Of a stretch of 64,000 nucleotides of DNA, positions 17,842 to 27,858 are shown in pieces. A model generated the notes under the pieces. The model ran no database searches, was not told the DNA's origin, and saw only the letters and a list, made by a program, of their open reading frames with translations. Source of the DNA: an uncultured Cohaesibacter sp. (lineage in GTDB: Bacteria > Pseudomonadota > Alphaproteobacteria > Rhizobiales > Cohaesibacteraceae); assembly GCF_963666525.1 (NCBI RefSeq), contig NZ_OY762905.1, forward strand, positions 4,221,001-4,285,000. Direction: 5' to 3'. Position 1 is the stretch's first letter; every line of letters starts with the position of its first letter. A program made the translations under genes and the position numbers.

Positions 17842-20800
17842 TCAGTAATCTCGCTCGAAGAACAGGCCTGCCTTGGTCTCGCCATCAGAGCTTGCTTCGC
17901 CGTGGGCCTTGATCTGATCGGTGATATCAAGATCGATGCTCACCTTGCCGGCATCACTTGCCGTGCTCTTCTCGACATTGATATAGGTCCGGTCGTTGAT
18001 ATAGCGCCCGACGCCGACGGTGGTCTCGTTGGTTTCCGCATCGGACTTGATGTCGATGTTATCGATGCCTGCCATGTTGCGCAAACGGTCAAGCACACCC
18101 GGCCCGGAGTTGACCCCGCTCAGTGTGGCAACAGCGTTGGCCAGTTGCGCCAGCTGGATTGCCGAGAGTTCTGAAAGATCCTTGTCAAAGAACAGATGCG
18201 CCAGGATTTCGTCTTCCGGCATGGTCGGGGATGAGCTCAGTGCGATTTCCGGCGCAGAGGCATAGCCCCCGACCGTAACCGTGTAGGTGGTGCCGCTATT
18301 GGTAGAACTTGCGGAGAAATCTAGCGCCGGATCGAGTGTTCCGGCAAAGCTGACCGTGCCATTGTCGAAGTCGAGCCGCTTGGTCAGGATCTCGAGCCGA
18401 CCTCGCTGCATGGCAATAGTGCCCAGCGGACGTGGATCAGCCGTCGTGCCGCCGATCTTGATGGTGCCGCCAAGCTCGGCGTCCATCCCTCGGCCGCGAA
18501 TATAGATGCTGCGTGGTGCGCGGATATCGAGATCAAGCTGCATGGCGGGGCCGTTGCTGGCGCTGCTGGTATCCTTGGGTGCGAACTTCTCCGCCTGTTC
18601 GGCAACCCGTCCTTGGGCGTTCTTGTGGGACACATCGACCGGTGACAGGGTTTCGGGCAGCTTTTCCGGGATCAGGATTTCCGTGGTCTTGAGGTCGACG
18701 CGACCGGAGATCACCGAATCGCCGGTAAGCGGCCCCTTGAGGGTCACCGTGCCGTTGAACAGGCTGCTTAGAATCTCTTCGTATTTATAGGTGCCATCCT
18801 TGATGGAAACGGTGATGTCTGCCGGCAATCCGGCCTTTGCATCAATCCCGACGGTGCCATTGACCGTTAGCGTTCCTTTCTGGCCAAGGCGACCGGTGAT
18901 GTTCTGGATGCTGGCCTTCTGCCCTTCGAGGCGGATGGTGCCCCCCAGGTCGCGCAGCACAAGCCCGGAGGAAAACTCCGAGAAACGGGCGCCCTTGGTG
19001 GTGATGGTGCCATTGATGTCGGGGGTGGTGAAGCTGCCGGTCACATTGGCCGAGAGCGTCGCGCCACCATCCAGTTGCAATCCCGCATCGGCGAGGCTTC
19101 TGGCCGCAAGCGAAAATGGCACCGATCCCTTGACCGCGATGCTCATGGTCTGGCGTGCAAGCCCGACACTGCCGGTCACATCGAGATCGGCCCCGCCGCC
19201 GGACAGGCGGTTCTGCATGGTGATGGCATTGTTCTCGAAGCGGCCCGACGTGCTGATGGCCATTTGCGGCACACCGGCCTGTCGCGTCGAGCGCACGGAA
19301 AGGCCACTGACGGCGCCTTTCCAGCTGGCTGCCGGATTGGACGACGAACCACTGATTGTTGCAGTGAGATCCAGTTGTCCGGTCGGAGTTTCGCCAGTCG
19401 GAGCAATTTTCTCGGCAATCGCCAGCGGCAAAGCCTTGAGGGCAACGCCGAGGTCCAGTTGATCACCGGCAGAGCCGGAAACCGTGACAAGGCCGTTGTC
19501 AACCTTCAGCTTCAATGGTGTCTTGAATGTGGCCCCGTTAGTCAGATCGATATCGACCGAGTCTACCAGAGCCAGTGCGACGGACTTCCAGCTGCCGGTG
19601 AAGCGCTTGAGAGCAAGGGCGGTCTGGCCGTTCTGCTGCAACAGTGTGCCGTCCAACGCAACAGGGGCGTTCGCGACACTGGCGGTCAATGAGAAGGGCA
19701 GGGAGCCGTTGCCGCCGGTCATCTTGGCGCTAATCGAGCGAACCGTCTCTCCCGAGGCTGTGATCCGGTCGACTGCAAGACTTGAATTCATTGTCATCAC
19801 ACCGGTTGCGTCATTGATGGCCGCATTGAGCCGGAGCGCCGTCAGCGACAGGGCTTTCATCGTGAGCTGCGGCACGGTTGCCTCGACCGAGACCGACTGC
19901 TTGCCATCGGTTGCTGCGAGGCCCACATCCGCCTTGAGCGAACCGGTAAGGTCCGGCTGTAGCAATAGCGGACCGAAGGCGGCAAAATCGGCGATGGTGG
20001 CAACAAGGTTGCCAGAGGCCAGCCCTTCAGGCGTCAACGCCAGTGCGCCGGTCACCTCTGCTCCGGGCGCCGAAACGGACAGGCGCTTGATGGACCGGCT
20101 GCCATCCTCGTTGGTTGCCAGTTCGATGGCACTTTCAAGGGGCGACCCGTCATAGAGAGCCGACAAGGTAAGGGTTGCGTCGGGGGCGGCATTAGACGCA
20201 AGATCCAGCTTCAGCTCGGTAATGGGCTTGTCGTAGACCTTGAGAGACTGTCCCCGCATGGCAACGGTCAGACTCGGCGCCTGCGCCGAGCCGTCAACGG
20301 CAAAGTCGCCGGACAGAGCCCCGGTGAGTCCCTCGTTCAGCGGTCTGAGATTGGCCAACCCAAGTGTGCCCTTCAAAACCAGAGCGTCAGGGGTATAGCT
20401 GCCCTCGGCCGCAACGGAGGCCTGTCCCGCAGTCAGCTCTGCCTTGTCGAGCCGAATGGCCTCGCCATCGAGCACGCTTTCAATGACCACTGTCTTGTCG
20501 CCCTTGAGGATGGCATCAACAGGAATCGAGCCGGTGGCAAGATCAGCAATCGCAAGGTTGGCCATGATGGCTCCTTTGCGGTTTTCGATATCGAGTTCCG
20601 GCGCAGTCACCGACAGGGAGGCCCCATCGAGAGTGAGGGTATCCTGAGACAGGCTGTCGACGGAGCCATCAAGCGTCAAGGCCGCCTTGGTCAGCGTACC
20701 GGTTATCCGTCCCTTGAGACCCACATGGCCGATGATCAGGGACGGGGCGTCCTGTTGCTGCATTTCGATCCGTGTGCCTTCGGAGCCAAGGTCGAACTGC

Positions 20801-21831
20801 ATCGCCATGTCGAGGCTCTTGTTCCGGTTGTCGACAAAGCCGCTGGCCGTGAGGCTGGCCAGCCCGGAGGCGAAGGAGAATTGCTTGAGCGCGATCACAT
20901 TGTCGCTGGACTGTTCGATCGAGAGGTCGACGTTGCTGGTGCCTGCGACCAGTGGAATGACGGCCTTCGGCAGGAAGGGCGAAAGCTTGCCGAGCAGTTT
21001 GGCATTGACCCGAGAGCTGCCATCGGCAATCCCCACGATCACCTGCCCGCTGACAGTGGTCTGACCGTCTAGTTTGACCGTCAGGTCGGAGCGCCAGTCA
21101 TTGGCCGGTCCGTCGCCCTTGAGCGCAACATCGATGGCAGGAAGATCGGCAATGTCGATCAGCCGGGCCGCAAGACCGCCGCGCGGTTCCGAAAGACTGA
21201 GTGACAGCTGGCGACGATTGTCCGTTGGGTTGAGGTCCCAACTGGCAGCAAAGCCTCCCTCATTGGCCCCCAGATGATGGATGTCGAGCGATCCTTCGGT
21301 CAGGAAAGGGTTGCCCAGCAGTGCCATGTTGCCCGAAAGGGTGAGGTCTGCAGCCTTGCCGAGCAGCGCTTCGCCAAGCGAGATTTTCGCGATGGAAAGA
21401 CTGTCGATCCGCGCCGCGACTGCGGGCAGAGTCGGAATGAGCGAGCCATCGCTGCTGGTATCCGCAGGCTGGGTGCTGGCCATGGGGGGACGAACAACCG
21501 ATAGCTCCGAAAGCGACAAGTCATCCACCGACAGGCTGAGGCGCAGAAGATCGGACAGCGAATAGTGGCCGGAAAGACCTTTGGCTTCGAGCCATGTGCC
21601 GTCCTTGTCAGACAGCGCAACCTTGCCGATCTTGACCTCACCCAGAAGGCTGTCAACGCCTGACAATTCAACCCTCTGTTCATCAGTGCTGGCCAGTGCA
21701 TTGACCATCGAGGCTGTCATCGACAGGCCGAAGCGTGTCGACAGCATCAGATAGCCAACCAGCAGAAGTGCCAGCAGCGTGAAGAGCAGGATGAAAAGAC
21801 CTCGTGTCGCCAAGGTGCGTGCAGACGTCAT
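17842..21831 (-). CDS. tamB: Translocation and assembly module subunit TamB
   Basis: A 1329-residue protein with one N-terminal membrane anchor (about residues 11-31) and a very long repetitive beta-rich periplasmic body, ending in a DUF490/TamB domain (about 960-1329) with PRSIYIRGRGMDAELGG and a final KAGLFFERDY. TamB spans the periplasm and works with TamA in outer-membrane biogenesis; related AsmA-like proteins carry phospholipids between membranes. It lies directly after tamA on the same strand, the usual arrangement in Proteobacteria. Confidence 0.93.
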   Translation of the reverse strand: MTSARTLATRGLFILLFTLLALLLVGYLMLSTRFGLSMTASMVNALASTDEQRVELSGVDSLLGEVKIGKVALSDKDGTWLEAKGLSGHYSLSDLLRLSLSVDDLSLSELSVVRPPMASTQPADTSSDGSLIPTLPAVAARIDSLSIAKISLGEALLGKAADLTLSGNMALLGNPFLTEGSLDIHHLGANEGGFAASWDLNPTDNRRQLSLSLSEPRGGLAARLIDIADLPAIDVALKGDGPANDWRSDLTVKLDGQTTVSGQVIVGIADGSSRVNAKLLGKLSPFLPKAVIPLVAGTSNVDLSIEQSSDNVIALKQFSFASGLASLTASGFVDNRNKSLDMAMQFDLGSEGTRIEMQQQDAPSLIIGHVGLKGRITGTLTKAALTLDGSVDSLSQDTLTLDGASLSVTAPELDIENRKGAIMANLAIADLATGSIPVDAILKGDKTVVIESVLDGEAIRLDKAELTAGQASVAAEGSYTPDALVLKGTLGLANLRPLNEGLTGALSGDFAVDGSAQAPSLTVAMRGQSLKVYDKPITELKLDLASNAAPDATLTLSALYDGSPLESAIELATNEDGSRSIKRLSVSAPGAEVTGALALTPEGLASGNLVATIADFAAFGPLLLQPDLTGSLKADVGLAATDGKQSVSVEATVPQLTMKALSLTALRLNAAINDATGVMTMNSSLAVDRITASGETVRSISAKMTGGNGSLPFSLTASVANAPVALDGTLLQQNGQTALALKRFTGSWKSVALALVDSVDIDLTNGATFKTPLKLKVDNGLVTVSGSAGDQLDLGVALKALPLAIAEKIAPTGETPTGQLDLTATISGSSSNPAASWKGAVSGLSVRSTRQAGVPQMAISTSGRFENNAITMQNRLSGGGADLDVTGSVGLARQTMSIAVKGSVPFSLAARSLADAGLQLDGGATLSANVTGSFTTPDINGTITTKGARFSEFSSGLVLRDLGGTIRLEGQKASIQNITGRLGQKGTLTVNGTVGIDAKAGLPADITVSIKDGTYKYEEILSSLFNGTVTLKGPLTGDSVISGRVDLKTTEILIPEKLPETLSPVDVSHKNAQGRVAEQAEKFAPKDTSSASNGPAMQLDLDIRAPRSIYIRGRGMDAELGGTIKIGGTTADPRPLGTIAMQRGRLEILTKRLDFDNGTVSFAGTLDPALDFSASSTNSGTTYTVTVGGYASAPEIALSSSPTMPEDEILAHLFFDKDLSELSAIQLAQLANAVATLSGVNSGPGVLDRLRNMAGIDNIDIKSDAETNETTVGVGRYINDRTYINVEKSTASDAGKVSIDLDITDQIKAHGEASSDGETKAGLFFERDY

Positions 21832-21882
21832 AGTTCCCTCATTTCTGGAGAGCCGAAGAATCAGTTCAGCAGATGATTACAA

Positions 21883-23874
21883 CTAGAAAGCCTGACCTAG
21901 GCCCAAATAAACACCAAATTTGGGCTCGTCCTTGATTTTCTTGAGCGGTACGGCGACATCGAGCCGCAGGGGGCCGATCGGGGTCAGGTAGCGCACACCC
22001 GCGCCAACGCCGGTGTACCATTCATCCTTGAATTGCGGCATCGAGCTGTTGAAGGTGTTGCCCGCGTCGACAAAGGCGGCAAGGCCAATGGTGTCCGTGA
22101 CCTTCATGCGCGCTTCAAGCGAAGCGGTGATGTAGGAACGGCCCCCGGTCGGGTCGTTGTTGGAATCCCTGGGGCCTGCCATCTGATAGGAATAGCCGCG
22201 AATGCTGCCGCCCCCGCCGGTAAAGAAGCGGCGGTCTGTGGGCACATCGCTCTTGGACGCACCGACAATGGAGCCGGCGGAGATCTTCCCGGCGAGCACG
22301 AAGCGCTTGGCCGCATCGATTGCCTGATAGGCTGACAGGGTGGCGCTTGACTTCAGGAAGGCGAGCGAGCCATCGCTGCTGATGGTCGGCTCGGCATCGA
22401 TGAGCGCATAGAAGCCCTCGGTCGGATCGAGCTTGCTGTCGCGCTTGTCATAGGCCAGTTCCAGCGGCGTCGAGAACAGCAGGTTGCTGTCGGTGCCGGT
22501 GCTGTCGGTGATGCGGGCATATTCGGTCTTGAACGCCGCACGGGTCGAAAGCGCGTCCGTCCACTGGTAGCTCAGCCCGACCTCGCCGCTGACGGCTCGC
22601 TTCTGATAAGCATCCGGATTGGTGAAGTCGACCGACAGTTTGGCATCGAACGTGCTGGCAGGGCCGATCACACCGGGTTTCTTGAAGATGATGTCGGCGT
22701 TGTAGTCGAGGTCCTTGACGTCATTCTGACCGATATTGGCAATGGAGCCCTGAACGCGCAGGCTTTCCGCGCCGCCGAACAGGTTGCGATGGACCCAGTA
22801 GCCCTCCAGCCCGACGCCATCAAGGTTGCCGATGGTAATACCGGCACCGATGGTGCGGAACTTGCGTTCCTTGACTGAAATCTCGATGGGTAGCGAGCCA
22901 TCCGCAAACACTCCATCCGCCGGCTTGACAATGACACTGTCGAACACGCCGAGCGCCCGAAGGTTGCGGTTGGCCTTGGCAACGGCGGCCGGGCTGTAGG
23001 TCTCGCCAACCGGAATGGCGGCCTGCTGTACGATGAGGTCGGTGTCGACATCCTCGTTGCCGGTGATCGTCACCTGACCGAAGCGGGCCAGAGGACCATG
23101 ATCAACGCGCAGGGTAACATCCAGCTTGCCAGTCTTGTGATCGGCGGCGAGGGACCGCTCTTCGATTTTGGCAAGGGCGAAGCCGCGGTCTCGATAGTCC
23201 GCAAGAATGGCGTCTTCGGCATCAAGTACAAGCTGGGAATAGGCAGGAGCCCCGGCAATCACGCCATAGCGCTGAAGATCGACCGGCGCGCCGTCGCTCA
23301 ACTGGGCGTCCGGTTTGGAAAAGGTGAACACCGGCCCTGGTTTGACAGCAATGGCGACCTTGACGGATGCGGCTTTGGTCAGGTCCTCATCCAGCGGAAC
23401 CTTGTCATAGCGCACGTCATTGACGGTGATGTCGACGGTGCCGCCATAGAGCCCCTTGCGATAGAGGGCTGCGATCAGCCGCTTCTGGTCACTGCGAGCG
23501 CGCATCAGAAGACCCGTTGTGCCGGAGGCTGGCTCTTCCTTCTTCTCGATCAGCAGGGAAGCGGCTTTCAGCTCATCAGTCAACGCCTCGTCGGCGCTGG
23601 TAAGCGAAACGCTGTAGGTGACTGGATCAGGAATGTCGGCTGTCGGCTTGGCTTTGGATACGGCCTCGATGCCGCTGGTGCTGAACTTGTAGCCAAACAG
23701 CTCAAAGGCCGAGGCCTGTCCGCTCCAGCTCGCCGAGAGCATGGTGGTTGCAAGGCATAAGGACATCGTGGACGCACGCCAGCCCCGGTTGCGCCCCGAA
23801 AGCGCACCGAACCTGTGGTCTTTCCGCAATGTCAGCCGAGACAGCAAAACTGCAAACTCCAAACTCAATGGCAT
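21883..23874 (-). CDS. tamA: Translocation and assembly module subunit TamA (Omp85 family)
   Basis: Outer membrane Omp85-family protein of about 663 residues. It has a signal peptide (before QASAFELFGY), POTRA-type repeats (about residues 70-330), and a C-terminal beta-barrel with the conserved FFTGGGGSIRGYSYQ and the terminal strand ending in Phe (GVYLGLGQAF). I chose the ATG at 23874, five bases after cagg; an in-frame TTG 42 bp upstream is possible but less likely. It is the promoter-proximal gene of a tamA-tamB pair. Confidence 0.92.
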   Translation of the reverse strand: MPLSLEFAVLLSRLTLRKDHRFGALSGRNRGWRASTMSLCLATTMLSASWSGQASAFELFGYKFSTSGIEAVSKAKPTADIPDPVTYSVSLTSADEALTDELKAASLLIEKKEEPASGTTGLLMRARSDQKRLIAALYRKGLYGGTVDITVNDVRYDKVPLDEDLTKAASVKVAIAVKPGPVFTFSKPDAQLSDGAPVDLQRYGVIAGAPAYSQLVLDAEDAILADYRDRGFALAKIEERSLAADHKTGKLDVTLRVDHGPLARFGQVTITGNEDVDTDLIVQQAAIPVGETYSPAAVAKANRNLRALGVFDSVIVKPADGVFADGSLPIEISVKERKFRTIGAGITIGNLDGVGLEGYWVHRNLFGGAESLRVQGSIANIGQNDVKDLDYNADIIFKKPGVIGPASTFDAKLSVDFTNPDAYQKRAVSGEVGLSYQWTDALSTRAAFKTEYARITDSTGTDSNLLFSTPLELAYDKRDSKLDPTEGFYALIDAEPTISSDGSLAFLKSSATLSAYQAIDAAKRFVLAGKISAGSIVGASKSDVPTDRRFFTGGGGSIRGYSYQMAGPRDSNNDPTGGRSYITASLEARMKVTDTIGLAAFVDAGNTFNSSMPQFKDEWYTGVGAGVRYLTPIGPLRLDVAVPLKKIKDEPKFGVYLGLGQAF

Positions 23875-24310
23875 GTTAGCCTGATCAGCTAACCTTAGCT
23901 TAACCAAACTTTCCAAATAAAATGTATCTTTTCATCAGAAATGGCCTTGTTCCATGCAGATTCAATAGCACATTGAATATTATTGAGAAAGCTTTGCAGG
24001 CAGAAACCGTGTCGCAGAGCACAGGGGGCTGCGGGCGGAAATGACCGGAAAGCTCTTTTGGTGTTCTAAGGAACGTCAGGACCATCCCTCATTGTTGGCA
24101 GAAACAGGCGAATGTGTCGCTGTTACGGGTTTCCGCATAGGCATTGACAGCGACAGGGGAGCCTGTGGATGGTCTTGCCCTGGCTCGATCCTGCCATCAC
24201 CAAAGCACCTGATTTGATCCGTCGCAGCAAGAAGATTTGACAAAAAATTGAATTTCGCCTTAGCTCATGGGGTCAATTTTTTGCCGTCTTTTCAAATCAG
24301 GTCATGTTCA
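23875..24310. other. Divergent promoter region between tamA and the LysR gene
   Basis: A 436-bp gap that should hold the tamA promoter (AT-rich left end) and the LysR gene promoter. It contains a perfect inverted repeat near the LysR start (listed separately). I see no gene in it. Confidence 0.5.
24241..24283. promoter_or_regulatory. Perfect 11-bp inverted repeat before the LysR gene
   Basis: Arms caaaaaattga (24241-24251) and tcaattttttg (24273-24283) are separated by 21 bp and end 27 bp before the LysR start codon. It could be an autoregulatory operator or a leader hairpin. The right arm ends in a T run followed by G, so a weak attenuator is also possible. Confidence 0.45.
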
Positions 24311-25258
24311 ATGGATATTCGCAACTACACCAGCTTTGTCGCTGTTGCCGAATTGATGAATTTTACCAAGGCTGCCGAGCGTCTCAATATTACCCAATCG
24401 GCCCTTTCCCGACAGGTCAAGGCTCTTGAGGATTATCTCGGGGTCAAACTGTTCGAGAAGACAGGCCGCAATATCCGCTTCACCCCGCAAGGGGAAGCAT
24501 TGTTGGCCAAGATCAATAATGTTCTGGTCGCGGACCGGGAACTCAGAACCTTTGCCGGCGATCTGACAGGCGGAGAATCCGGACTTCTGAAGATCGGTGC
24601 CTGCTCTCAGCTGATCGAGCGCTATATGCCGTCTTTTCTCAAACGGTGGACGGAAGACAATCCGGATATCGAGATCCGTCTCGAGGACGGCGGCGGACCG
24701 GAACTGGCCAGCAAGCTCGTGGACGGGGTCTTTCACCTGACGATCAGTGCCGAACCATCGGCCCCGATCGACATTCTGGAAAGCCGTCCGCTGGGCCAAC
24801 TCGGGTTTCTGGCTGTTGGCAACGCCGAATTCCTAGGTGATGCCCAGGAGCCGATAGAGATTGAGGAATTGCTGTCTCTTCCGGTGCTGACGCTGAACAC
24901 CAAGCATGTGTCCCGCGAGGTCTTCGATGCTGCCTGTCGCGTCAGCGGCGTGGTGCCGCGAGTCGTTCTGGAGAGCAACTCTCCCCATACCCTGCTTGCC
25001 ATGGCGATCGGAGGCAACGGCGTCGCCGTTGTTCCTTCCTCAACCCGGCCACGGGAGCCAAAACTGCGCAGCAGGCCCATTTCCCTCAAGGGAGAACCGA
25101 TCCGTTTTGGCATTTGCGCGATGTGGAACATCCGCCAGCCGCTCCCGGCCTACGGCCAGCGTTTCATTGATTCCCTCGGAGAGCACATTTTCTCTGAGCA
25201 ACATCAGGAAGAATTTCCGGCTCAATTCGCACAATATGGATACCTTCAGGTCATATAA
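24311..25258 (+). CDS. LysR-family transcriptional regulator
   Basis: A 315-residue LysR regulator. The N-terminal winged helix-turn-helix is clear (FVAVAELMNFTKAAERLNITQSALSRQVKALEDYLG at residues 9-43, cited here as two joined helices), followed by a two-lobed effector domain (about 90-295). The ATG begins the classic MDIRNYTSFVAV start; the preceding agg is about nine bases upstream. It lies 301 bp before the ABC operon on the same strand and is the likely activator of that operon, although LysR regulators are more often divergent from their targets. Confidence 0.88.
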   Translation: MDIRNYTSFVAVAELMNFTKAAERLNITQSALSRQVKALEDYLGVKLFEKTGRNIRFTPQGEALLAKINNVLVADRELRTFAGDLTGGESGLLKIGACSQLIERYMPSFLKRWTEDNPDIEIRLEDGGGPELASKLVDGVFHLTISAEPSAPIDILESRPLGQLGFLAVGNAEFLGDAQEPIEIEELLSLPVLTLNTKHVSREVFDAACRVSGVVPRVVLESNSPHTLLAMAIGGNGVAVVPSSTRPREPKLRSRPISLKGEPIRFGICAMWNIRQPLPAYGQRFIDSLGEHIFSEQHQEEFPAQFAQYGYLQVI

Positions 25259-25559
25259 TCTGTTGTTTTTTGCGCGAAACTCAAATCCATGCAAATCGCG
25301 CATGGGTTTGCGATGAAAATATTCATTGGACGCGCAGAATAAACTGACGCTACGTTGCTCATTGTTTAGGCAAGATGGGTAGCTGCTTCAATATTATGCA
25401 GCTTCAGGCATGTGTCTTTCTTCCTCCCTTTAGGTTGCCATCCGGCTGGCCAAGAGAATGTGGGCAGGCAAAAGACATACGCCCCAACAATGAAAACAGA
25501 GCGGGTCCTGTAACAAGAGAACGACTGGCGCGCTCTGGGCATGGAGTAGGGTCGCGCAT
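25259..25559. other. Intergenic region before the ABC importer operon
   Basis: A 301-bp gap with a near-perfect inverted repeat (25282-25292 and 25300-25310, one mismatch, 7-nt loop) centred about 40 bp after the LysR gene. It may be a terminator without a T tract or an operator. A ribosome binding site (ggagtaggg) precedes the first permease start. No gene is seen. Confidence 0.45.
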
Positions 25560-26531
25560 ATGAGTTTCTTGAAAAACCTCAATCAGGAGAGCATCGTTCT
25601 GGCGATTACCATTGCGATCTTCGCATTGGCCTCGCTAATGTTGCCCGGGTTCTTCACCGCGAACAATCTGGTTGCCATCGTGCGCTCGGTCTCCGTACTG
25701 GGTATTCTGGCGTTGGGAATGGCGATGATTATCATCGGCCGTGGCATCGACCTGTCGATGGTTGCCATCATGGCGATGTCTGTTGCCTGTTATCTGCAGA
25801 TGCTCGGGTCGGGCATGGGGGAGGGCACGGCCCTGCTGCTGACGCTTGCCGGTGTCATTGCCATGGGCCTCATCAACGGCATTCTGGTCGCCTATGCCGA
25901 TGTTCCGGCCATTTTCGTGACCCTTGCCAGTTCTTCCTTCGTATTCGGCTTTGTGCGTTCCCAGCTGATCACCACCGATGCAGTCCCGGTCCCGACCGCC
26001 CATTGGGTGGAGATCCTCGGCGGCTTGCGCTTTTTCAGCGTGCCGGTGGAAGTCTTCATCTTTGCCGGGCTGGCGTTCGCCACCTTCCTGTTCCTGCGCT
26101 ACAGCAAATGGGGCCGTTATGTCTATTACGCCGGTGACAATCCGGAAGCCGCACGCAACTCCGGTATGCCCGTCCGGCCAATGATGGTTCTGCGCTATGT
26201 CATCTCGGCGCTCATTGCCTTCATTGCCGGTGTATTGACCGCTGCCAGCCTGCATTCCATCAACACCCGCATCGTCAACTCCAACCTGCTCTATGACATC
26301 GTGCTGATCACGGTGATCGGCGGCATCGGGCTGTCCGGCGGCAAGGGCGGCGTGCGCAATGTGCTGTTCGGCGCGGCGCTCATCGGCATCATGCTCAACG
26401 CCATGACAATCATCGACATTCCGCTGCTTTATCAGAATCTCATCAAGGCAGGCATCCTGCTCGGCGCCATCATCGTTGATGGCATCCTCAATCCGCGTGA
26501 CGAACAGACCGCGCAGCAGGGGGATATCTGA
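25560..26531 (+). CDS. Ribose/xylose-type ABC transporter permease
   Basis: Inner-membrane permease of the RbsC/AraH (BPD_transp_2) family, 323 residues with eight to ten hydrophobic segments. The family motifs are visible: LGILALGMAMIIIGRGIDLS near residues 48-67, GDNPEAARNSGMPV near 197, and GGIGLSGGKGGVRNV near 260, which includes the ATPase-contacting region. It is the first gene of a LysR-linked importer operon. A second permease domain is encoded downstream as a fusion, so the channel is probably a heterodimer. Confidence 0.9.
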   Translation: MSFLKNLNQESIVLAITIAIFALASLMLPGFFTANNLVAIVRSVSVLGILALGMAMIIIGRGIDLSMVAIMAMSVACYLQMLGSGMGEGTALLLTLAGVIAMGLINGILVAYADVPAIFVTLASSSFVFGFVRSQLITTDAVPVPTAHWVEILGGLRFFSVPVEVFIFAGLAFATFLFLRYSKWGRYVYYAGDNPEAARNSGMPVRPMMVLRYVISALIAFIAGVLTAASLHSINTRIVNSNLLYDIVLITVIGGIGLSGGKGGVRNVLFGAALIGIMLNAMTIIDIPLLYQNLIKAGILLGAIIVDGILNPRDEQTAQQGDI

Positions 26532-26630
26532 GCTTACCTACCCCCGCGTGGTCCGGGCATCAAACGCCAGAAGTCAAAACAACATCTGAAAACAATCGCA
26601 ATCAACACACCTTTCCAGAGAGGGACAGAC

Positions 26631-27659
26631 ATGAACATCATCAAGACCCTTATGGCCGCCACGGCGGCGCTCACCATCAGCTCCGCTGCGCTCGTCACCC
26701 AGGTGTCGGCCGCAGGCGACCCGGCACCGGAAATCTATGCCAAAGCCATGGCTGGCAAGCGCATCATGCTGGTGCCGATGGCCATGGGATTCGACCTTGC
26801 CCAGGGCTGGGCTGCCATCCTGAAGCGCGAAGTCGACGCCTTTGGCGGCATCTTTGAAACCCGCGACCCCAACTGGAGCGTTGAAGCCGGTGCACAGGCC
26901 ATCACCGAGGCCATTGCCTCCGAGAACAAGCCGGACGTGCTGATCATCATGTCACCTGACATGAACTCCTATTCCAAGCTCATGAAGCGTGCCCAGAAGG
27001 CTGGCATCTATGTGATCCTCGTGGACAATCCGGCCAATTTCAAGGCCGATGCCTATGTCGGCAGCGACTGGACACAGCTGGGTCGTCTCGAAGCCGAAGC
27101 CGTCGTCAAGGGCTGCGGTCCGGATTCCTCCAAGAAGATCGGTCTGGTGCAGGGCGATCAGGTCAACGCAACCAGCCTCTTCCAGTATGAAGGCATCATG
27201 GAAGTGCTTGCCAAATATCCCGAGTTTGAAGTGGTTGCCAAGCCGGACTCCAACTGGGACGCTACCACCTCGCGTAACGTGACCACCACAATGCTGCAGC
27301 AGAATCCGGAAATCTGCGGTGTCATCGACTTCTGGGATGGCGATGCCTCGGGTGCCGCTGCGGCCATTCGCGAAGCTGGAAAGCAGGATAGCGTCTTCCT
27401 CGTCACCACCGGTGGCGGCGAGAAGGCTGCCGATTGTGACCTGATTGCCGATGGCACCTACGGTGCCGTGGTCATGACCGATCTTGCCCAGGAAACCCAC
27501 AACATGGTGGCGATCATCAAGTATCTGCTCCAGAGCGGCCAGCCGGCAGGTACCGCAGCGCCATATATCTATACGCTGCTGAAGGCTACCACCAAGGAAA
27601 ACATGAAGCCTGACAGCTGCTGGGATCTTTCGGCTCTTCAGGCCGAAGCCGGACAATAA
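26631..27659 (+). CDS. Sugar-type periplasmic binding protein (Peripla_BP_4 family)
   Basis: A 342-residue exported receptor: signal peptide about residues 1-27 (ending QVSA), then a RbsB-like two-lobe fold with VLIIMSPDMNSYSKLMKRAQKAG-type helices, VDNP and a C-terminal lobe containing VIDFWDGDASGAAAAIREAG. RbsB-family proteins bind sugars, polyols or autoinducer-like molecules and deliver them to RbsC-type permeases. It lies between the two permease genes. The ligand is not predictable; downstream enzymes suggest an amino- or lactone-bearing compound. Confidence 0.88.
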   Translation: MNIIKTLMAATAALTISSAALVTQVSAAGDPAPEIYAKAMAGKRIMLVPMAMGFDLAQGWAAILKREVDAFGGIFETRDPNWSVEAGAQAITEAIASENKPDVLIIMSPDMNSYSKLMKRAQKAGIYVILVDNPANFKADAYVGSDWTQLGRLEAEAVVKGCGPDSSKKIGLVQGDQVNATSLFQYEGIMEVLAKYPEFEVVAKPDSNWDATTSRNVTTTMLQQNPEICGVIDFWDGDASGAAAAIREAGKQDSVFLVTTGGGEKAADCDLIADGTYGAVVMTDLAQETHNMVAIIKYLLQSGQPAGTAAPYIYTLLKATTKENMKPDSCWDLSALQAEAGQ

Positions 27660-27668
27660 TGTCATGCG

Positions 27669-27693
27669 GGCAGGGGCCCTTGTGGCCTCTGCC
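27669..27693 (+). other. Stem-loop after the sugar-type binding protein gene
   Basis: Arms of 10 bp (27669-27678 and 27684-27693) with one G-T wobble and a 5-nt loop, followed by tttcatt, sit 10 bp after the stop. This fits a partial terminator or mRNA-stabilising hairpin that lowers expression of the downstream permease fusion relative to the receptor. Confidence 0.55.
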
Positions 27694-27858
27694 TTTCATT
27701 CGCCGGTTCCGGACAGATCGCCTGCCCGAAACCCCACTGATCTGAAGGCCGGATGTTCGGTCTCTCTGTGTCGGTGTCGATGAAATTCATTTCCCAATCC
27801 GTCCCTTTCGGAACCCTCCCTCCGTGACGGATGGCTCAAGTCGTCGGAAATTTGATAG

